NCBI RefSeq assembly: GCF_014203645.1 | Contig: NZ_JACHJL010000010.1 | Coordinates: 248,001 to 312,000, forward strand | From: Streptomyces zagrosensis | Lineage (GTDB): Bacteria; Actinomycetota; Actinomycetes; Streptomycetales; Streptomycetaceae | Length of the DNA: 64,000 nt | Reading direction: 5' to 3' | Shown: positions 35,788-44,973 of the stretch, in pieces | Layout of the letters: the number at the start of each line of letters is the position of its first letter | Position numbering within the stretch: position 1 is the first letter of the stretch | Position numbers and translations under genes: made by a program | Notes under the pieces: model-generated | Seen by the model: the letters and a program-made list of their open reading frames with translations, nothing else | Told to the model about the DNA's origin: nothing | The model's database searches: none

Positions 35788-36582
35788 CTATACGGCGGCG
35801 GGTTCCGCACCGAGCGCCGGGTCGGTCCGCTCGCCGGCACCGTCACGCCCGGCATCGGGCTCGGCGCCAGCCGCTCCATCGACGGTGGCCTCGGTAGGAC
35901 CGGCGTCGGCGGCTGGGGCGTCGGCCGCGGGCTCGGCCGGGGCCTCGGCAGCCGGCTCCGGCTCCGGCTCTGCGCTCTGCGCCTCATGCCGGGCCTTGCG
36001 CTTCATCACCAGCATCGACACCAGGCCGATGGCGAGCGCGATGACGAGGCCCAGCCAGGAGAACCGCTTGAGCCAGTCCTCCGCCACCACGCCGAGGTAG
36101 TAGATGACCGCGGTCGTGCCGCCGGCCCAGACGATTCCACCGAGGACGTTGGCGATCGCGAACTTCCAGTACGGCATGCGCAGCACGCCCGCGAGCGGCC
36201 CGGCGAAAATACGCAGTAGCGCGACGAAGCGGCCGAAGAACACCGCCCACATCCCCCACTTTTGGAACGACCGCTCTGCGGACGCCACCTGGCGGGGGCC
36301 GAAGTGCTTGGGGAACTTGCCGCCGAGCCAGTTCAGCAGCGGCTGGCCACCCTTGCGACCGATGAGGTAGCCGATGGAGTCACCGACGATCGCGCCCACG
36401 GTGGCGGACGCACCGAGAATGACGGGGTCGATGTGGTCCTGTGTGCCGGCCAGCAGCGCGGCGCTGACCAAAACGATCTCTCCGGGGAGCGGAATGCCCA
36501 GGCTTTCCAGACCGATCACCAAACCCACCAGCAGATAAATGCTGACCGCCGGCACGGTCTCCAACCACTCCTGGATGTGCAA
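35788..36582 (-). CDS. DedA-family membrane protein
   Basis: 264-aa integral membrane protein of the DedA/VTT superfamily, implicated in lipid-carrier flipping and envelope integrity. Conserved blocks: GLESLGIPLPGEIVLVSAAL near residue 23, GDSIGYLIGRKGG near 70, FFGRFVALLRIFAGPLAGVL near 115 and NVLGGIVWAGGTTAVIYYLG. The last ~65 residues form a Glu/Pro/Ala-rich cytoplasmic tail of low complexity. Apparently monocistronic. Confidence 0.94.
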   Translation of the reverse strand: MHIQEWLETVPAVSIYLLVGLVIGLESLGIPLPGEIVLVSAALLAGTQDHIDPVILGASATVGAIVGDSIGYLIGRKGGQPLLNWLGGKFPKHFGPRQVASAERSFQKWGMWAVFFGRFVALLRIFAGPLAGVLRMPYWKFAIANVLGGIVWAGGTTAVIYYLGVVAEDWLKRFSWLGLVIALAIGLVSMLVMKRKARHEAQSAEPEPEPAAEAPAEPAADAPAADAGPTEATVDGAAGAEPDAGRDGAGERTDPALGAEPAAV

Positions 36583-36862
36583 CGCCGTTTCCTTCCCGCA
36601 AACCCGTGCAGATGACCGCGCACGGCCCTGCCCTGCGCGCCGGGCAGCCTACTGGACTACGCAAACGCCCGGTGACCAGTGGCGACCCGGCGACCCGGCG
36701 ACAGCGCAGCAACCACGGGCGGTCGGACCAGCGCGCCAACCACGGGCAGTCGTGGCAGGCGGCGCTATCGAGGCCGGGCATCCCACCGAGTCCGCTGGCG
36801 GTAGACCCTGCCGATCGAGCCGGGCGCCGCCACCTCGCGGCGCGCCGGCTCGACCCGGTGCG

Positions 36863-37315
36863 TCAGGCGTTGGGGCGAAGAGTCCAGATGATCGACATTT
36901 CTCCGCTGGCCGCTCCGTCTTCGCGGGTGATCACGATGTTCACCGGGAATTCGGGCCGCCCGCCGGCATCCAACTCCGCGACCACATCGGCGATCGGACG
37001 GCCAAGTTCCGCGGTCGCGGTGACGGCTCCCTTGGCGAGCTTCTTGTATCCGATCTCGGCCCGCACCGCGAGCGGCACAGCCCGGGTGAGCTGGTCGCCG
37101 AAGGCGGCCAGCACGATGGCCCCGCTCGCAGATTCGGCCAAGGTGAACATCGCACCCGCGTGCGGTCCCTGGACGTGGTTGTGGTAGTCGGGCTGGTCCG
37201 GCAGGCGCAGCACGGAGCGTTCGGCGCTCGTCTCGATGAACTCAAGGTTGAGGGTACGGACCATTGGCACGCTGGCCGTGAGCATCTCGCCGATCGACGG
37301 CAGGGTCTCTGACAT
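36863..37315 (-). CDS. DUF4442/PaaI-like hotdog-fold protein
   Basis: 150-aa hotdog-fold protein resembling DUF4442 and the PaaI thioesterase family. It contains QPDYHNHVQGPHAGAMFTLA near residue 42 (the HxG-type helix start) and SASGAIVLAAFGDQ. The hotdog helix and following strands are complete. A thioesterase role on acyl-CoA is possible but not shown. ATG 37315 is preferred over a TTG two codons upstream. Divergent from the proline-rich membrane protein. Confidence 0.82.
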   Translation of the reverse strand: MSETLPSIGEMLTASVPMVRTLNLEFIETSAERSVLRLPDQPDYHNHVQGPHAGAMFTLAESASGAIVLAAFGDQLTRAVPLAVRAEIGYKKLAKGAVTATAELGRPIADVVAELDAGGRPEFPVNIVITREDGAASGEMSIIWTLRPNA

Positions 37316-37397
37316 ACCCAAAAGTTACCAGCGAGTAGCGACTTGCGGGAAGGGCGGACGTAGCAGCCCGCCCCCGGCCCCTCTATGGTTACTCGCC

Positions 37398-38588
37398 ATG
37401 TGGCCAGGACAGCAGCCGCCCGGGGGCGAGCAGAACCCGCAAGACCAGAACCCGTACCAGCAACCGGGGCACCAACAGCCTGGGCCGGGGCAGCCCAACC
37501 CTTACCAAACACCGGCGCCGGGACAGCCCAATCCGTACCAGCAGCCCGGACCGCCGCCTCCACCGCCGGGAGCACAGACCGGGCCGCCGGGTGGCCCACC
37601 GTCCGGCGCCCCCCAGCACGGCGCGCCGCAACAGGGCCCCCCGCAGCCCAACCCGTATCAACAACAACCGGGTTATCCACAGCACAACCAGGCGCCGCAG
37701 ACGTGGAACACGCCGGCGACGCCGGGCGCTCCGCAGCCCCCGCAAGGCGGCGGCGACAAGCGGAAGAAGACGATCGCGATCGTGACGGCAACGGCCGTGG
37801 TCGCCGCCGCCATCGTTGTCGGCGTCGTGGTCTTCTCCGGTGACGACAAGGACGACAAAAAGAACACAGCCCAGGAATCCACCAACCCATCGGCATCGGC
37901 GTCGTCCGGGCAGCCAAGTACGCAAAAGCCCAGCGCACCGGACAACCCTCGCGGGGGCGACTCGGAGAACCCGCGGGCCGCCGACCCCGCCGCCAAGCCC
38001 GTCATCCCCGGCTGGAAGACGGTCATCAGCGCCAAGCGCCATGTCGCCTTCGACGTCCCGGCCACCGAGGACTGGAAGGTTGAATCGTCGAGCCTGTCGA
38101 TCGGCTTCGAGAGCGACAAGGGCAAGCCGCTGGTCATCATGTCCAGCCCCGCCAAGTACAAGCAGGACGCATGCTCGGTGAAGGTCGAGGGCAGCACCGA
38201 GCCCGACACCAGCGACCTGGGCGGCGTAGGCACCAAGGGCGCGCTGGGGGCCAAGAGCGAGGGCAGTGCGGCCGAGGTCGAGGCCGAGAACTGGGTGTTC
38301 GCCGGCTATGACCAAAAGCAGACCGGCGAGCGCAAGGTCACCAAGGCCAAGCCGTTTCAAAGCGAGCACGGGCTCAAGGGCTACGCCGCGTCGGCCACGG
38401 TCACCGGGGTGAAGAAGGACAACAAGTGCACCACCAACGGCAAGGCGTTCACGGTGGCGTACACGGATGTCAACGGCGACTACGCGCTGTGGGTCCTGCA
38501 CGCGGCCACCGGTACCGAGGGCGAGCTGCCGAACGAGACCATCGAAAAGATCAAGAGCAGCCTGCGCCCGCTGAAGTCAGGCAGCTGA
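37398..38588 (+). CDS. Membrane-anchored protein with Pro/Gln-rich cytoplasmic region
   Basis: 396 aa. Residues 1 to ~115 are Pro/Gln/Gly-rich with repeated NPYQQPG-type motifs. A Lys-rich KRKKT precedes one membrane helix (IAIVTATAVVAAAIVVGVVV, near residues 120-140). Then follow a Ser/Pro/Lys linker and an extracellular domain from about 200 (PGWKTVISAKRHVAFDVPAT) to the end. This topology is common in streptomycete surface or sensor-like proteins. I do not recognise a catalytic function. Confidence 0.8.
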   Translation: MWPGQQPPGGEQNPQDQNPYQQPGHQQPGPGQPNPYQTPAPGQPNPYQQPGPPPPPPGAQTGPPGGPPSGAPQHGAPQQGPPQPNPYQQQPGYPQHNQAPQTWNTPATPGAPQPPQGGGDKRKKTIAIVTATAVVAAAIVVGVVVFSGDDKDDKKNTAQESTNPSASASSGQPSTQKPSAPDNPRGGDSENPRAADPAAKPVIPGWKTVISAKRHVAFDVPATEDWKVESSSLSIGFESDKGKPLVIMSSPAKYKQDACSVKVEGSTEPDTSDLGGVGTKGALGAKSEGSAAEVEAENWVFAGYDQKQTGERKVTKAKPFQSEHGLKGYAASATVTGVKKDNKCTTNGKAFTVAYTDVNGDYALWVLHAATGTEGELPNETIEKIKSSLRPLKSGS

Positions 38589-38848
38589 ACCGCTGGGTGC
38601 CCTGAGCACTCGCAAGATCGTGGCCAGCCGCGGTCTGCGGGCGCGAGGGGCGGGGGCCAGCGTCCCGTCACGGCCGCGCAGCACCCGCACTGCACGCGAG
38701 GGCGACAAGAAAGGCTGAGCGGGACCCGCGGCCCCCGCCGCCCCGCGCCAGCGAGCCACGGACCGGACCAGGCCGCGCACCGTCCGCCCTGGTCCGGGCG
38801 GCGGGTAATGGGTTTGGCGGCGGGTCCCGCCCCGGGGATAGTTCGTCC

Positions 38849-40159
38849 GTGACCACTCCCCCGGCTTCGCCGCACCGTCGCCGCCCGGCCTGGGCCAGCC
38901 GTAACTACACGCTCCTGACCGCTGCCGCCGTGGTGGCGGGCCTCGGTAACGCCGGGGCTCTCATCGCGGCGGCGTTCGCGGTCCTGGACGCGGGTGGCGA
39001 CGGCACGGACGTCGGCCTTGTGGCCGCCGCCCGCACCGCACCCCTCGTACTGTTCCTCCTGATAGGCGGGGCGGTGGCGGACCGGCTGCCGCGCCACCGG
39101 GTGATGGTCGCGGCGAACACCCTCAACTGCCTCTCGCAGGCCGCCTTCGCGGTCCTGGTCCTCACGGGCGAGGCCCGGCTGTGGCAGATGGCCGTGCTCG
39201 CCGCGCTGGGCGGCACCGGGCAGGCGTTCTTCGCCCCAGCCGCTGAGGGCATGGTGCTGTCATCGGTCACCGGGACACAGGCCAGCCGAGCCTTCGCCTT
39301 CTTCCGCATGGGCGTGAACGGCGCGAACATCGGCGGCGCAGCGCTCGGCGGCGCGCTGATCGCCACCGTGGGGCCCGGCTGGGTGTTGGCCATCGACGCC
39401 GCCGCGTTCGCTCTCGCCGGCGTGCTACGCGTCTTTTTGGACGTCAGCCACGTGCCCAAGCGTGCGCCGAGCGGCGGATTGCTGCGTGATCTACGCGAGG
39501 GCTGGCGCGAGGTCGCCGGGCGGCCCTGGCTGTGGAGCATCGTGGGACAGTTCGCGGTGGTCAACGCCGTGATCGCGGCGGCGGAGTCGGTGTACGGCCC
39601 GCAAGTCGCCGAGGACCAACTCGGCGGGGCCAGACCCTGGGGCATCGCCCTCGCCGGGTTCGGGGTGGGCACCGTCGTCGGTGGACTGCTGATGACGCGT
39701 TGGCGCCCGCGCCGGCTGCTGCTCGTGGGCACGCTGTGCGTCTTTCCGCTCGCCCTGCCGTCGGCCGCGCTCGCCGTGCCGCTGCCACTGACGGGCCTGC
39801 TCACGGTGATGGTCCTCAGCGGGATCGCCGTGGAGATCTTCGGGGTCTCCTGGATGATGGCGCTGCACCAGGAGATTCCGGAGGACAAGTTCTCGCGAGT
39901 CTCCGCGTACGACTGGTTCGGCTCGGTGGCCATGCTCCCGGTGGCGACAGCGCTCGCCGGCCCCGCCGAGAACCTCGTTGGCCGCGACACCGCGCTGTGG
40001 GGCTGCTCGGCGCTGGTCGTGTTGCTGACCGCCGTGGTGCTCGCCGTCCCAGACGTACGGCGCCTGGAACGGCGCGGCCGACCGTTCCAGGAAGCCCCCG
40101 TGGATGTCGCAGCGGAGGAACCCGCGGGCGCTGCCGGCTCCAGCAAGCAGACCAGTTGA
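38849..40159 (+). CDS. MFS transporter
   Basis: 436-aa major facilitator of the MFS_3/enterobactin-exporter type, GTG start. The first helices show TLLTAAAVVAGLGNAGALIA, the loop motif GGAVADRLPRHRVMVAANTL near residues 72-91, and GGTGQAFFAPAAEGM. The second half has PWLWSIVGQFAVVNAVIAAA and EIFGVSWMMALHQEIPEDKF. Substrate unknown. The preceding 260 bases contain no gene; GGATAGT about 7 bases before the GTG suggests a leaderless or near-leaderless transcript. Confidence 0.92.
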   Translation: MTTPPASPHRRRPAWASRNYTLLTAAAVVAGLGNAGALIAAAFAVLDAGGDGTDVGLVAAARTAPLVLFLLIGGAVADRLPRHRVMVAANTLNCLSQAAFAVLVLTGEARLWQMAVLAALGGTGQAFFAPAAEGMVLSSVTGTQASRAFAFFRMGVNGANIGGAALGGALIATVGPGWVLAIDAAAFALAGVLRVFLDVSHVPKRAPSGGLLRDLREGWREVAGRPWLWSIVGQFAVVNAVIAAAESVYGPQVAEDQLGGARPWGIALAGFGVGTVVGGLLMTRWRPRRLLLVGTLCVFPLALPSAALAVPLPLTGLLTVMVLSGIAVEIFGVSWMMALHQEIPEDKFSRVSAYDWFGSVAMLPVATALAGPAENLVGRDTALWGCSALVVLLTAVVLAVPDVRRLERRGRPFQEAPVDVAAEEPAGAAGSSKQTS

Positions 40160-40227
40160 CGGGAAGCAACGGCAGCAGCGGGTGCTCCAGGCGGGCCGTT
40201 GGGTGGCGCCATGCCGGCTGGCGGGGC

Positions 40228-41049
40228 TCAGCGTCGGCGAGCGATGGTGATGATGTCCGGGCTGGTGTCGGTCAGCGGCTGTCTGAGCCAGCCCCCGTAC
40301 TGTTCCTCGACCACCAGGCCGGCCCCTGCCAGGAACGAGGCGACCTCGACCGCGCCGCGGAACCGCACCGTGCTCCGGCTGGCTTGCGGTCGGTCCCAGT
40401 CCGGGCTGGTGAACGTCGTGGTGAAGTGCACGGTGTCGCCGTCGCAGGGCGTCTCGACGTCGTGCGCGACCCGTACGACCGCACCGGTGGCGTCAAGGAC
40501 CTCGACCGCGTGCTCCGCGGTCCACTCCTCCCACGCTCGCGCCGCAGGGTTGCGGGTCTCAAAGGCGAAGCGACCACCGTCCACAAGGGCGGACCGAATC
40601 GCGGCGAGCGCGACACGCAGCGCGTCATCCGCCACGAACTCCTGGAAGGCGTTCCCCGTCATCACCGCCAGGTCGAACTCCCGCTCCCAAGACACCGCTG
40701 AAAGATCACCGAGAACCCACTCGATGGCGGTCTGCCCACTGCCCGCCTTCGCGTGCGCGTGCCCTGTCGCGTACGCCCGTGCCTGCCCGTACGCCTGCGT
40801 CTTCGCGTACGCCTGCGTCTTCGCGTACGCCTGCTCCAACATGGCGTCCGCCGGGTCGAGCCCGCACAACCGCCCCTGGTGCCCGGCCTGCCGAGCCCGG
40901 CAGAGCAGTTCCCCCGTGCCACAGCCGACGTCGAGCACCGACCCCGCGGACATCACCAGGGGCAAGTAGAAGTCGAAGTCCTGTCGCCCCGCGCACAGCG
41001 CGTCGTACAGCACGGCCACGCTTGCATCGGTGAACAGGCGATCCCTCAT
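40228..41049 (-). CDS. Class I methyltransferase with AYAKTQ repeat insert
   Basis: 273-aa SAM-dependent methyltransferase. Motif I is VLDVGCGTGELLCRA near residues 36-50, then LCGLDPADAMLEQA, VLGDLSAVSWEREFDLAVM and a C-terminal beta-rich region. Between motif II and the next strand lies an odd insertion, QAYAKTQAYAKTQAYG and further similar residues, encoded by an 18-base tandem repeat. The insertion lies where family members have a short loop, so the fold should tolerate it. Substrate unknown. Confidence 0.88.
   Translation of the reverse strand: MRDRLFTDASVAVLYDALCAGRQDFDFYLPLVMSAGSVLDVGCGTGELLCRARQAGHQGRLCGLDPADAMLEQAYAKTQAYAKTQAYGQARAYATGHAHAKAGSGQTAIEWVLGDLSAVSWEREFDLAVMTGNAFQEFVADDALRVALAAIRSALVDGGRFAFETRNPAARAWEEWTAEHAVEVLDATGAVVRVAHDVETPCDGDTVHFTTTFTSPDWDRPQASRSTVRFRGAVEVASFLAGAGLVVEEQYGGWLRQPLTDTSPDIITIARRR
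40788..40834. repeat. 18-base in-frame tandem repeat in methyltransferase
   Basis: Two perfect copies of CGTACGCCTGCGTCTTCG plus a third partial copy; degenerate copies continue to the left. Each unit adds six residues (AYAKTQ) to the protein without changing frame. Confidence 0.88.
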
Positions 41050-41180
41050 TGACCTGTGATTAGGGGATCAACGCCCCACATCGCAAGCCCGCCCTCCCAT
41101 CGGACATCGGTTTTGGCCAGCGCCCGCCCTCGTCGGGCTCCACTTCAGGCAGGGGCACACCAAGGCGCGGTGGCCGACCC

Positions 41181-42038
41181 TCAGCTGAGGCTGAACGCGC
41201 CGTCCGGCGGCGGCGGCGATGGCACCGCCGCCGCGTCCCACACCGGCTCGGCACCCGCCACGAAGCGTTCCAGGGCCGCGCCGTCCGCGACGCGCGCCGG
41301 GAACGGGTCGGCGGCGGCACGGCGCGCCAGCGCGGCAACGGGCAGCGCGCCGTGCGAGGCCACCAGGATCGCGTTGCCAAACCGCCGGCCTCGCAGCATG
41401 CCGGGCTCCGCGATCAGGCACAGTTGGTCGAAGACGGCGCCGAGGGTGGCCAGCTGGGAGCGCAGAAAGTCGAATGGAGCACCGTCAGCGAGGTTCGCCG
41501 CGTACCGCCCCGTGGGGCGCAGCACTCGTGCGGCGTGGCGTGCGCACTCGACCGAGGTCAAATGTGCGGGCACGCGCGAGCCCCCGAAAACATCGGCGAT
41601 GATCACGTCGGCCGATGCGTCGGGGGACTTTTGGAGCGCGGCCCGCGCATCCGCCGCGCTCACCTCGGCCAAGACCGTGGAAGGCACCGGCAGCACCTCC
41701 GTCACGAGGCCGAGCAACCCGCGGTCGGCCTCGATCACCCGCTGCCGCGAGCCGGGCCGGGTGGCCGCGACATAGCGCGGCAAGGTCAGCGCTCCGCCGC
41801 CGAGGTGCAAGACCTCCAGGGGCTCGGGCGCCTGCGCACCGGTCGGCCCCGCGGTGTCCAGCACATGCCCGAGCCGCCGCGTGTACTCGAACTCCAGGTG
41901 CAACGGATCGTCGAGGTCCACATAGGACTGCGGGGCGCCGTCCACCGTCAGCAGCCAGCCACGTGGCCTGTCCACGTCGGGCATCAGCTTTGCGGTGCCG
42001 AAATCCACGGCTCGGCTTACGGGTATCCGGTCATCCAC
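41181..42038 (-). CDS. Spermidine-synthase-like methyltransferase-fold protein
   Basis: 285-aa protein of the spermidine synthase superfamily (the stand-alone domain related to fused MFS/SpeE proteins). It shows the VLHLGGGALTLPRYVAAT motif near residues 92-109, VIEADRGLLGLV near 118, DVIIADVFGGSRVPAHLTSV near 160 and LRPTGRYAANLADG. The polyamine-binding residues are not clearly conserved, so true spermidine synthesis is doubtful. It follows the EF-Tu-like gene on the same strand by 129 bases. Confidence 0.82.
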   Translation of the reverse strand: MDDRIPVSRAVDFGTAKLMPDVDRPRGWLLTVDGAPQSYVDLDDPLHLEFEYTRRLGHVLDTAGPTGAQAPEPLEVLHLGGGALTLPRYVAATRPGSRQRVIEADRGLLGLVTEVLPVPSTVLAEVSAADARAALQKSPDASADVIIADVFGGSRVPAHLTSVECARHAARVLRPTGRYAANLADGAPFDFLRSQLATLGAVFDQLCLIAEPGMLRGRRFGNAILVASHGALPVAALARRAAADPFPARVADGAALERFVAGAEPVWDAAAVPSPPPPDGAFSLS

Positions 42039-42167
42039 TCCCCCATTGTGCGGCCGGCGAGTGCCCGCCCCTACCTCTTCGGGAGACCGAGCATCGGGGC
42101 AGGACCTGCGGGAACGCCCGCCGCGCTCCGCTCGCCTCGGTGTGGCCGGCCGGCTGTGGGCGCGCGC

Positions 42168-43355
42168 TCAGTCCTCGACCGTGCGGACCCTGCCCACGCC
42201 CACCGTCCGGCCACCTTCGCGCATCGCGAAGTCAAGGCCGGGTTGCAGGGGGGTCGCGCGGCTCAGCTCGACTCGCAGGGTAAGGGTGTCGCCTGGCCGG
42301 ACCATGTTCACCTCGCCGAGGTCGATCTCGCCGGTGACCTCGGCCGTACGCAGGTGGAAGCGCGGGCGGCAGCCAGTGAGCAACGGCGCGCGCGGGCCAC
42401 CCTCCGCTACCGAGAGCGCCCGGATGCGGGCCGAAAAACGCCGTCGTGACGTCAGGCTGCCGGGGGCGGCGACAACGTCGCCACGGCGTATCGCGCCGCG
42501 CGGCACGCCACGGAGCAGCAGCGTCACGCGATCCCCCGCCTCGGCGGACGCCACCGGCGCGGCGAAGGTCTCCAGACCCTTCACCATCGCCTCGATGCCT
42601 GGTCCGATGATCTGCACCCGGTCCCCGATGCGTACCGTGCCTCGCTCGACGGTTCCGGTGACGCCCGTTCCGCGGCCGGTGGTGACCACGGCCTGCGCGA
42701 TGGGCAGCAAAAAGGGCGCGCCCAGGTGGCGTACCGGGGTCGGTAGGCAGGTGTCCACGGCGTCGAGCAGCGCCTCGATGGCGCCGATCCACCGTGGGTC
42801 GCCTTCCAGCGCCCGCAGCCCGGAGACCCGGACGATGGGGGTGGTGTCGCCCGGATAGCCGTGTGCGGTCAGGAGGTCGCGGATCTCCAACTCGATCAGC
42901 TCCATCAGGTCTGCGCCACCGGCGTCCGCCTTGCTGAGGGCGACGACCAGGTGGTGGACGCCGGCCTGGCGGGCCAGCAGCAGATGCTCGACGGTCTGCG
43001 GCTCGACGCCATCGAGTGCGGAAACGACGAGGATGGCCCCGTCGAGTTGCGCGGTCCCGATGATCAAGTGCCGGATGGAGTCGGCGTGTCCCGGCAGGTC
43101 CAGATGGGCGTAGTGACGGGTCTCGGTCTCGTACTCCACGTGCGCGGCTTCCACGCCCGCGACGTTGACGACGGTGCCAGGTGCGACCTTCTTGGTCGCC
43201 CGGTCACTTCGGGCGAGCGGTACGAGGGTTCTCGCGCCCCGCATCCTGAGCAGCCGTGCCATAGCGGTGGTCAGGATGGTCTTGCCGTGACCAACGTGGC
43301 CCATGGTGCCGATGTTGAGGTGTGGCTTGGTGCGGGCGTACGCCTGCCGAGACAT
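42168..43355 (-). CDS. Divergent elongation factor Tu paralogue
   Basis: 395-aa translational GTPase aligned along its whole length with EF-Tu, starting MSRQAYARTKPHLNIGTMGH. Three domains are visible: G domain to about residue 200, then VVTTGRGTGVTGTVERGTV (domain II) and GGRTVGVGRV (domain III end). Key G motifs are altered. P-loop GHVGHGKT replaces GHVDHGKT, NKxD has become SKAD near 141-144, switch I reads VAPGTVVNVAG instead of RGITIN, and DCPGH is DLPGH (catalytic His kept). It resembles the extra tuf3-type genes of streptomycetes but looks more diverged. It stands outside any ribosomal operon. Confidence 0.87.
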   Translation of the reverse strand: MSRQAYARTKPHLNIGTMGHVGHGKTILTTAMARLLRMRGARTLVPLARSDRATKKVAPGTVVNVAGVEAAHVEYETETRHYAHLDLPGHADSIRHLIIGTAQLDGAILVVSALDGVEPQTVEHLLLARQAGVHHLVVALSKADAGGADLMELIELEIRDLLTAHGYPGDTTPIVRVSGLRALEGDPRWIGAIEALLDAVDTCLPTPVRHLGAPFLLPIAQAVVTTGRGTGVTGTVERGTVRIGDRVQIIGPGIEAMVKGLETFAAPVASAEAGDRVTLLLRGVPRGAIRRGDVVAAPGSLTSRRRFSARIRALSVAEGGPRAPLLTGCRPRFHLRTAEVTGEIDLGEVNMVRPGDTLTLRVELSRATPLQPGLDFAMREGGRTVGVGRVRTVED

Positions 43356-43886
43356 GGGTTCCTTCCTTGGGATACGGCGGGGGCCTTGGGAGCTTCGGGC
43401 CCTCTGAAACGGCACGTGAGCAGCGAGCTGGGGCAACGCGGCCGACCCGGCGTGGCCCGGGTGAAGCGAGGGGGGCGAGGGGGCGAGTCGGCGAGGGGAC
43501 GGGCCCGGGGTGCCGGGTGCCGCGCGAGTCAACCGGCTCGCGCGGGCCCCGAGCCGGACCGGCCCCCTGTGGGGTCCGCCGAATGTTCGGGGAGGGTCAG
43601 CGACCTATGCCGTCGGTCGGGACGGTTGGAGTGGCTAGCACCGGAGCGGCGGCGGCAGCTGGGGGCATGGGCGTGAGCGGGGCATACCGGACCATGTGCC
43701 TGATCATGGCTCTCGCCCGTTGCCCGGTCGAGCGGTTTTCGCTCCCCCGTCCCACCCTCGCCACGGCCCGTGATCTGCGGCGCCGCTCAGGACCGGGCTT
43801 CGGCGGGTGCCCCGGGCCCGCCAGGGTTTCGTTCCCGGGCGTCCACAGGACACCCGGTTCACACCGGGGTCGGTTACGCTCCACCG
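43356..43886. other. Intergenic region between divergent EF-Tu-like and VTT genes
   Basis: About 530 GC-rich bases with no supported gene. A hairpin-forming inverted repeat lies at 43521-43544 in the EF-Tu-like gene's leader region. Promoters for both neighbours are expected but not resolved. Confidence 0.5.
43521..43544. promoter_or_regulatory. Inverted repeat upstream of EF-Tu-like gene
   Basis: CGCGCGAG at 43521-43528 is complementary to CTCGCGCG at 43537-43544 with an 8-base loop, 166 bases before the EF-Tu-like start. Could be a leader hairpin or terminator; no role is shown. Confidence 0.35.
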
Positions 43887-44696
43887 ATGTTCGAACCTGC
43901 CATGCAGTCCCCTGGTCTCGCCGCGCGGTGTGTCCGGGTGCTGCTGTCGCCACGCGCCCGGCTCGGCCTGCTCATCATGCTGCTGGCCGGCGCGGGCGCG
44001 ATGGTGCTGGTCTTCGAGCCGCAGCGGCTGCTGAGCACGGGGTGGCCCCCGCAGATGTCAGGCGCCGCCGCCGTGATGGTGTTCGCAGCGGTGTACGGGG
44101 TGTGCACCTCGGCCCTGGTGCCAAGGCCGCTGCTCAACCTCGCGGCGGGCGCGTTGTTCGGCAGCCAGGCGGGGTTGCCTGCCGCCGTGGCCGGGACCGT
44201 CATCGGCGCCGGCATCGCCTTCGGGCTCGGGCGGCTGCTCGGGCAGGACGCGCTACGGCCGCTGCTGCGGGCCAAGTTCCTTGCGGCGGCCGATCGGCAA
44301 CTGAGCAATCATGGGTTCCGCTCGATGCTCGCGCTGCGGCTGTTTCCGGGGGTGCCCTTCGCCGCCGCGAACTACTGCGCGGCGATCTCGCGGATGGGTT
44401 GGCTGCCGTTCTTGTTGGCGACGGGCCTTGGCAGCGTGCCCAACACGGCCGCCTATGTGATCGCGGGCAGCCGCGCCTCGTCCCCCACCTCGCCCGTCTT
44501 CATCGCCGCCATGGCCTTCATCGCCGTCACGGGCCTCATGGCCGTGCTGGTTGCCTGGCGCAAGCGCGCGCGGCTGCGCGGCGAGACCGCGCCAGCGCAA
44601 GATGACAAGCAAGATGACAAGCAAGAGGGCTGCATAGGAAGCACAAGGCAAGACAAGCAAGCCCTGCTGGAACACACGGCAACGCCAGGTCCATGA
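43887..44696 (+). CDS. TVP38/TMEM64 (VTT-domain) membrane protein
   Basis: 269-aa membrane protein with a VTT/SNARE-associated domain. Conserved blocks are RPLLNLAAGALFGSQAGLPA near residue 86 and GFRSMLALRLFPGVPFAAAN near 144. Roughly five to six helices end near residue 228. The soluble C-terminal tail of about 40 residues is odd for the family and contains a DDKQ repeat coded by a 12-base unit at 44597-44626. Likely a lipid-scramblase-related protein; distinct from the DedA gene at 35788. Confidence 0.86.
   Translation: MFEPAMQSPGLAARCVRVLLSPRARLGLLIMLLAGAGAMVLVFEPQRLLSTGWPPQMSGAAAVMVFAAVYGVCTSALVPRPLLNLAAGALFGSQAGLPAAVAGTVIGAGIAFGLGRLLGQDALRPLLRAKFLAAADRQLSNHGFRSMLALRLFPGVPFAAANYCAAISRMGWLPFLLATGLGSVPNTAAYVIAGSRASSPTSPVFIAAMAFIAVTGLMAVLVAWRKRARLRGETAPAQDDKQDDKQEGCIGSTRQDKQALLEHTATPGP
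44597..44626. repeat. 12-base tandem repeat at the 3' end of VTT gene
   Basis: Two perfect copies of GCAAGATGACAA and half of a third, encoding the DDKQDDKQ tail. It is a slippage-prone end of an otherwise normal gene. Confidence 0.85.
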
Positions 44697-44973
44697 CAGC
44701 CCGCATACGCCCGTAACCGAGGGCTCTGTCCGCTCCTTCACGAACGGGCGCTACGCTGCCCCTGACTGGTGGATGATCGTGGTCGGGCCGTGGCCCTAGC
44801 GCCGCGCAGCTCACTAGTGTCCCGTCAGCTCACTCAGCGAAAGTCAGCATGAGTCCGGCCAGACCAGATTCCGTATGACCGCACACACGCACCGCAAGCC
44901 TGCCCAGAAACCGCCTTTGGCCTGCAATGTTGCTGGTCAGAACGTGATCAGCATTTGGATGGCATAGATATCG

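Noticed and set aside
44697..44973. tRNA or small RNA upstream of uppP
   Set aside because: No cloverleaf or strong stem set could be folded by eye; only a short AGCTCACT direct repeat is present.
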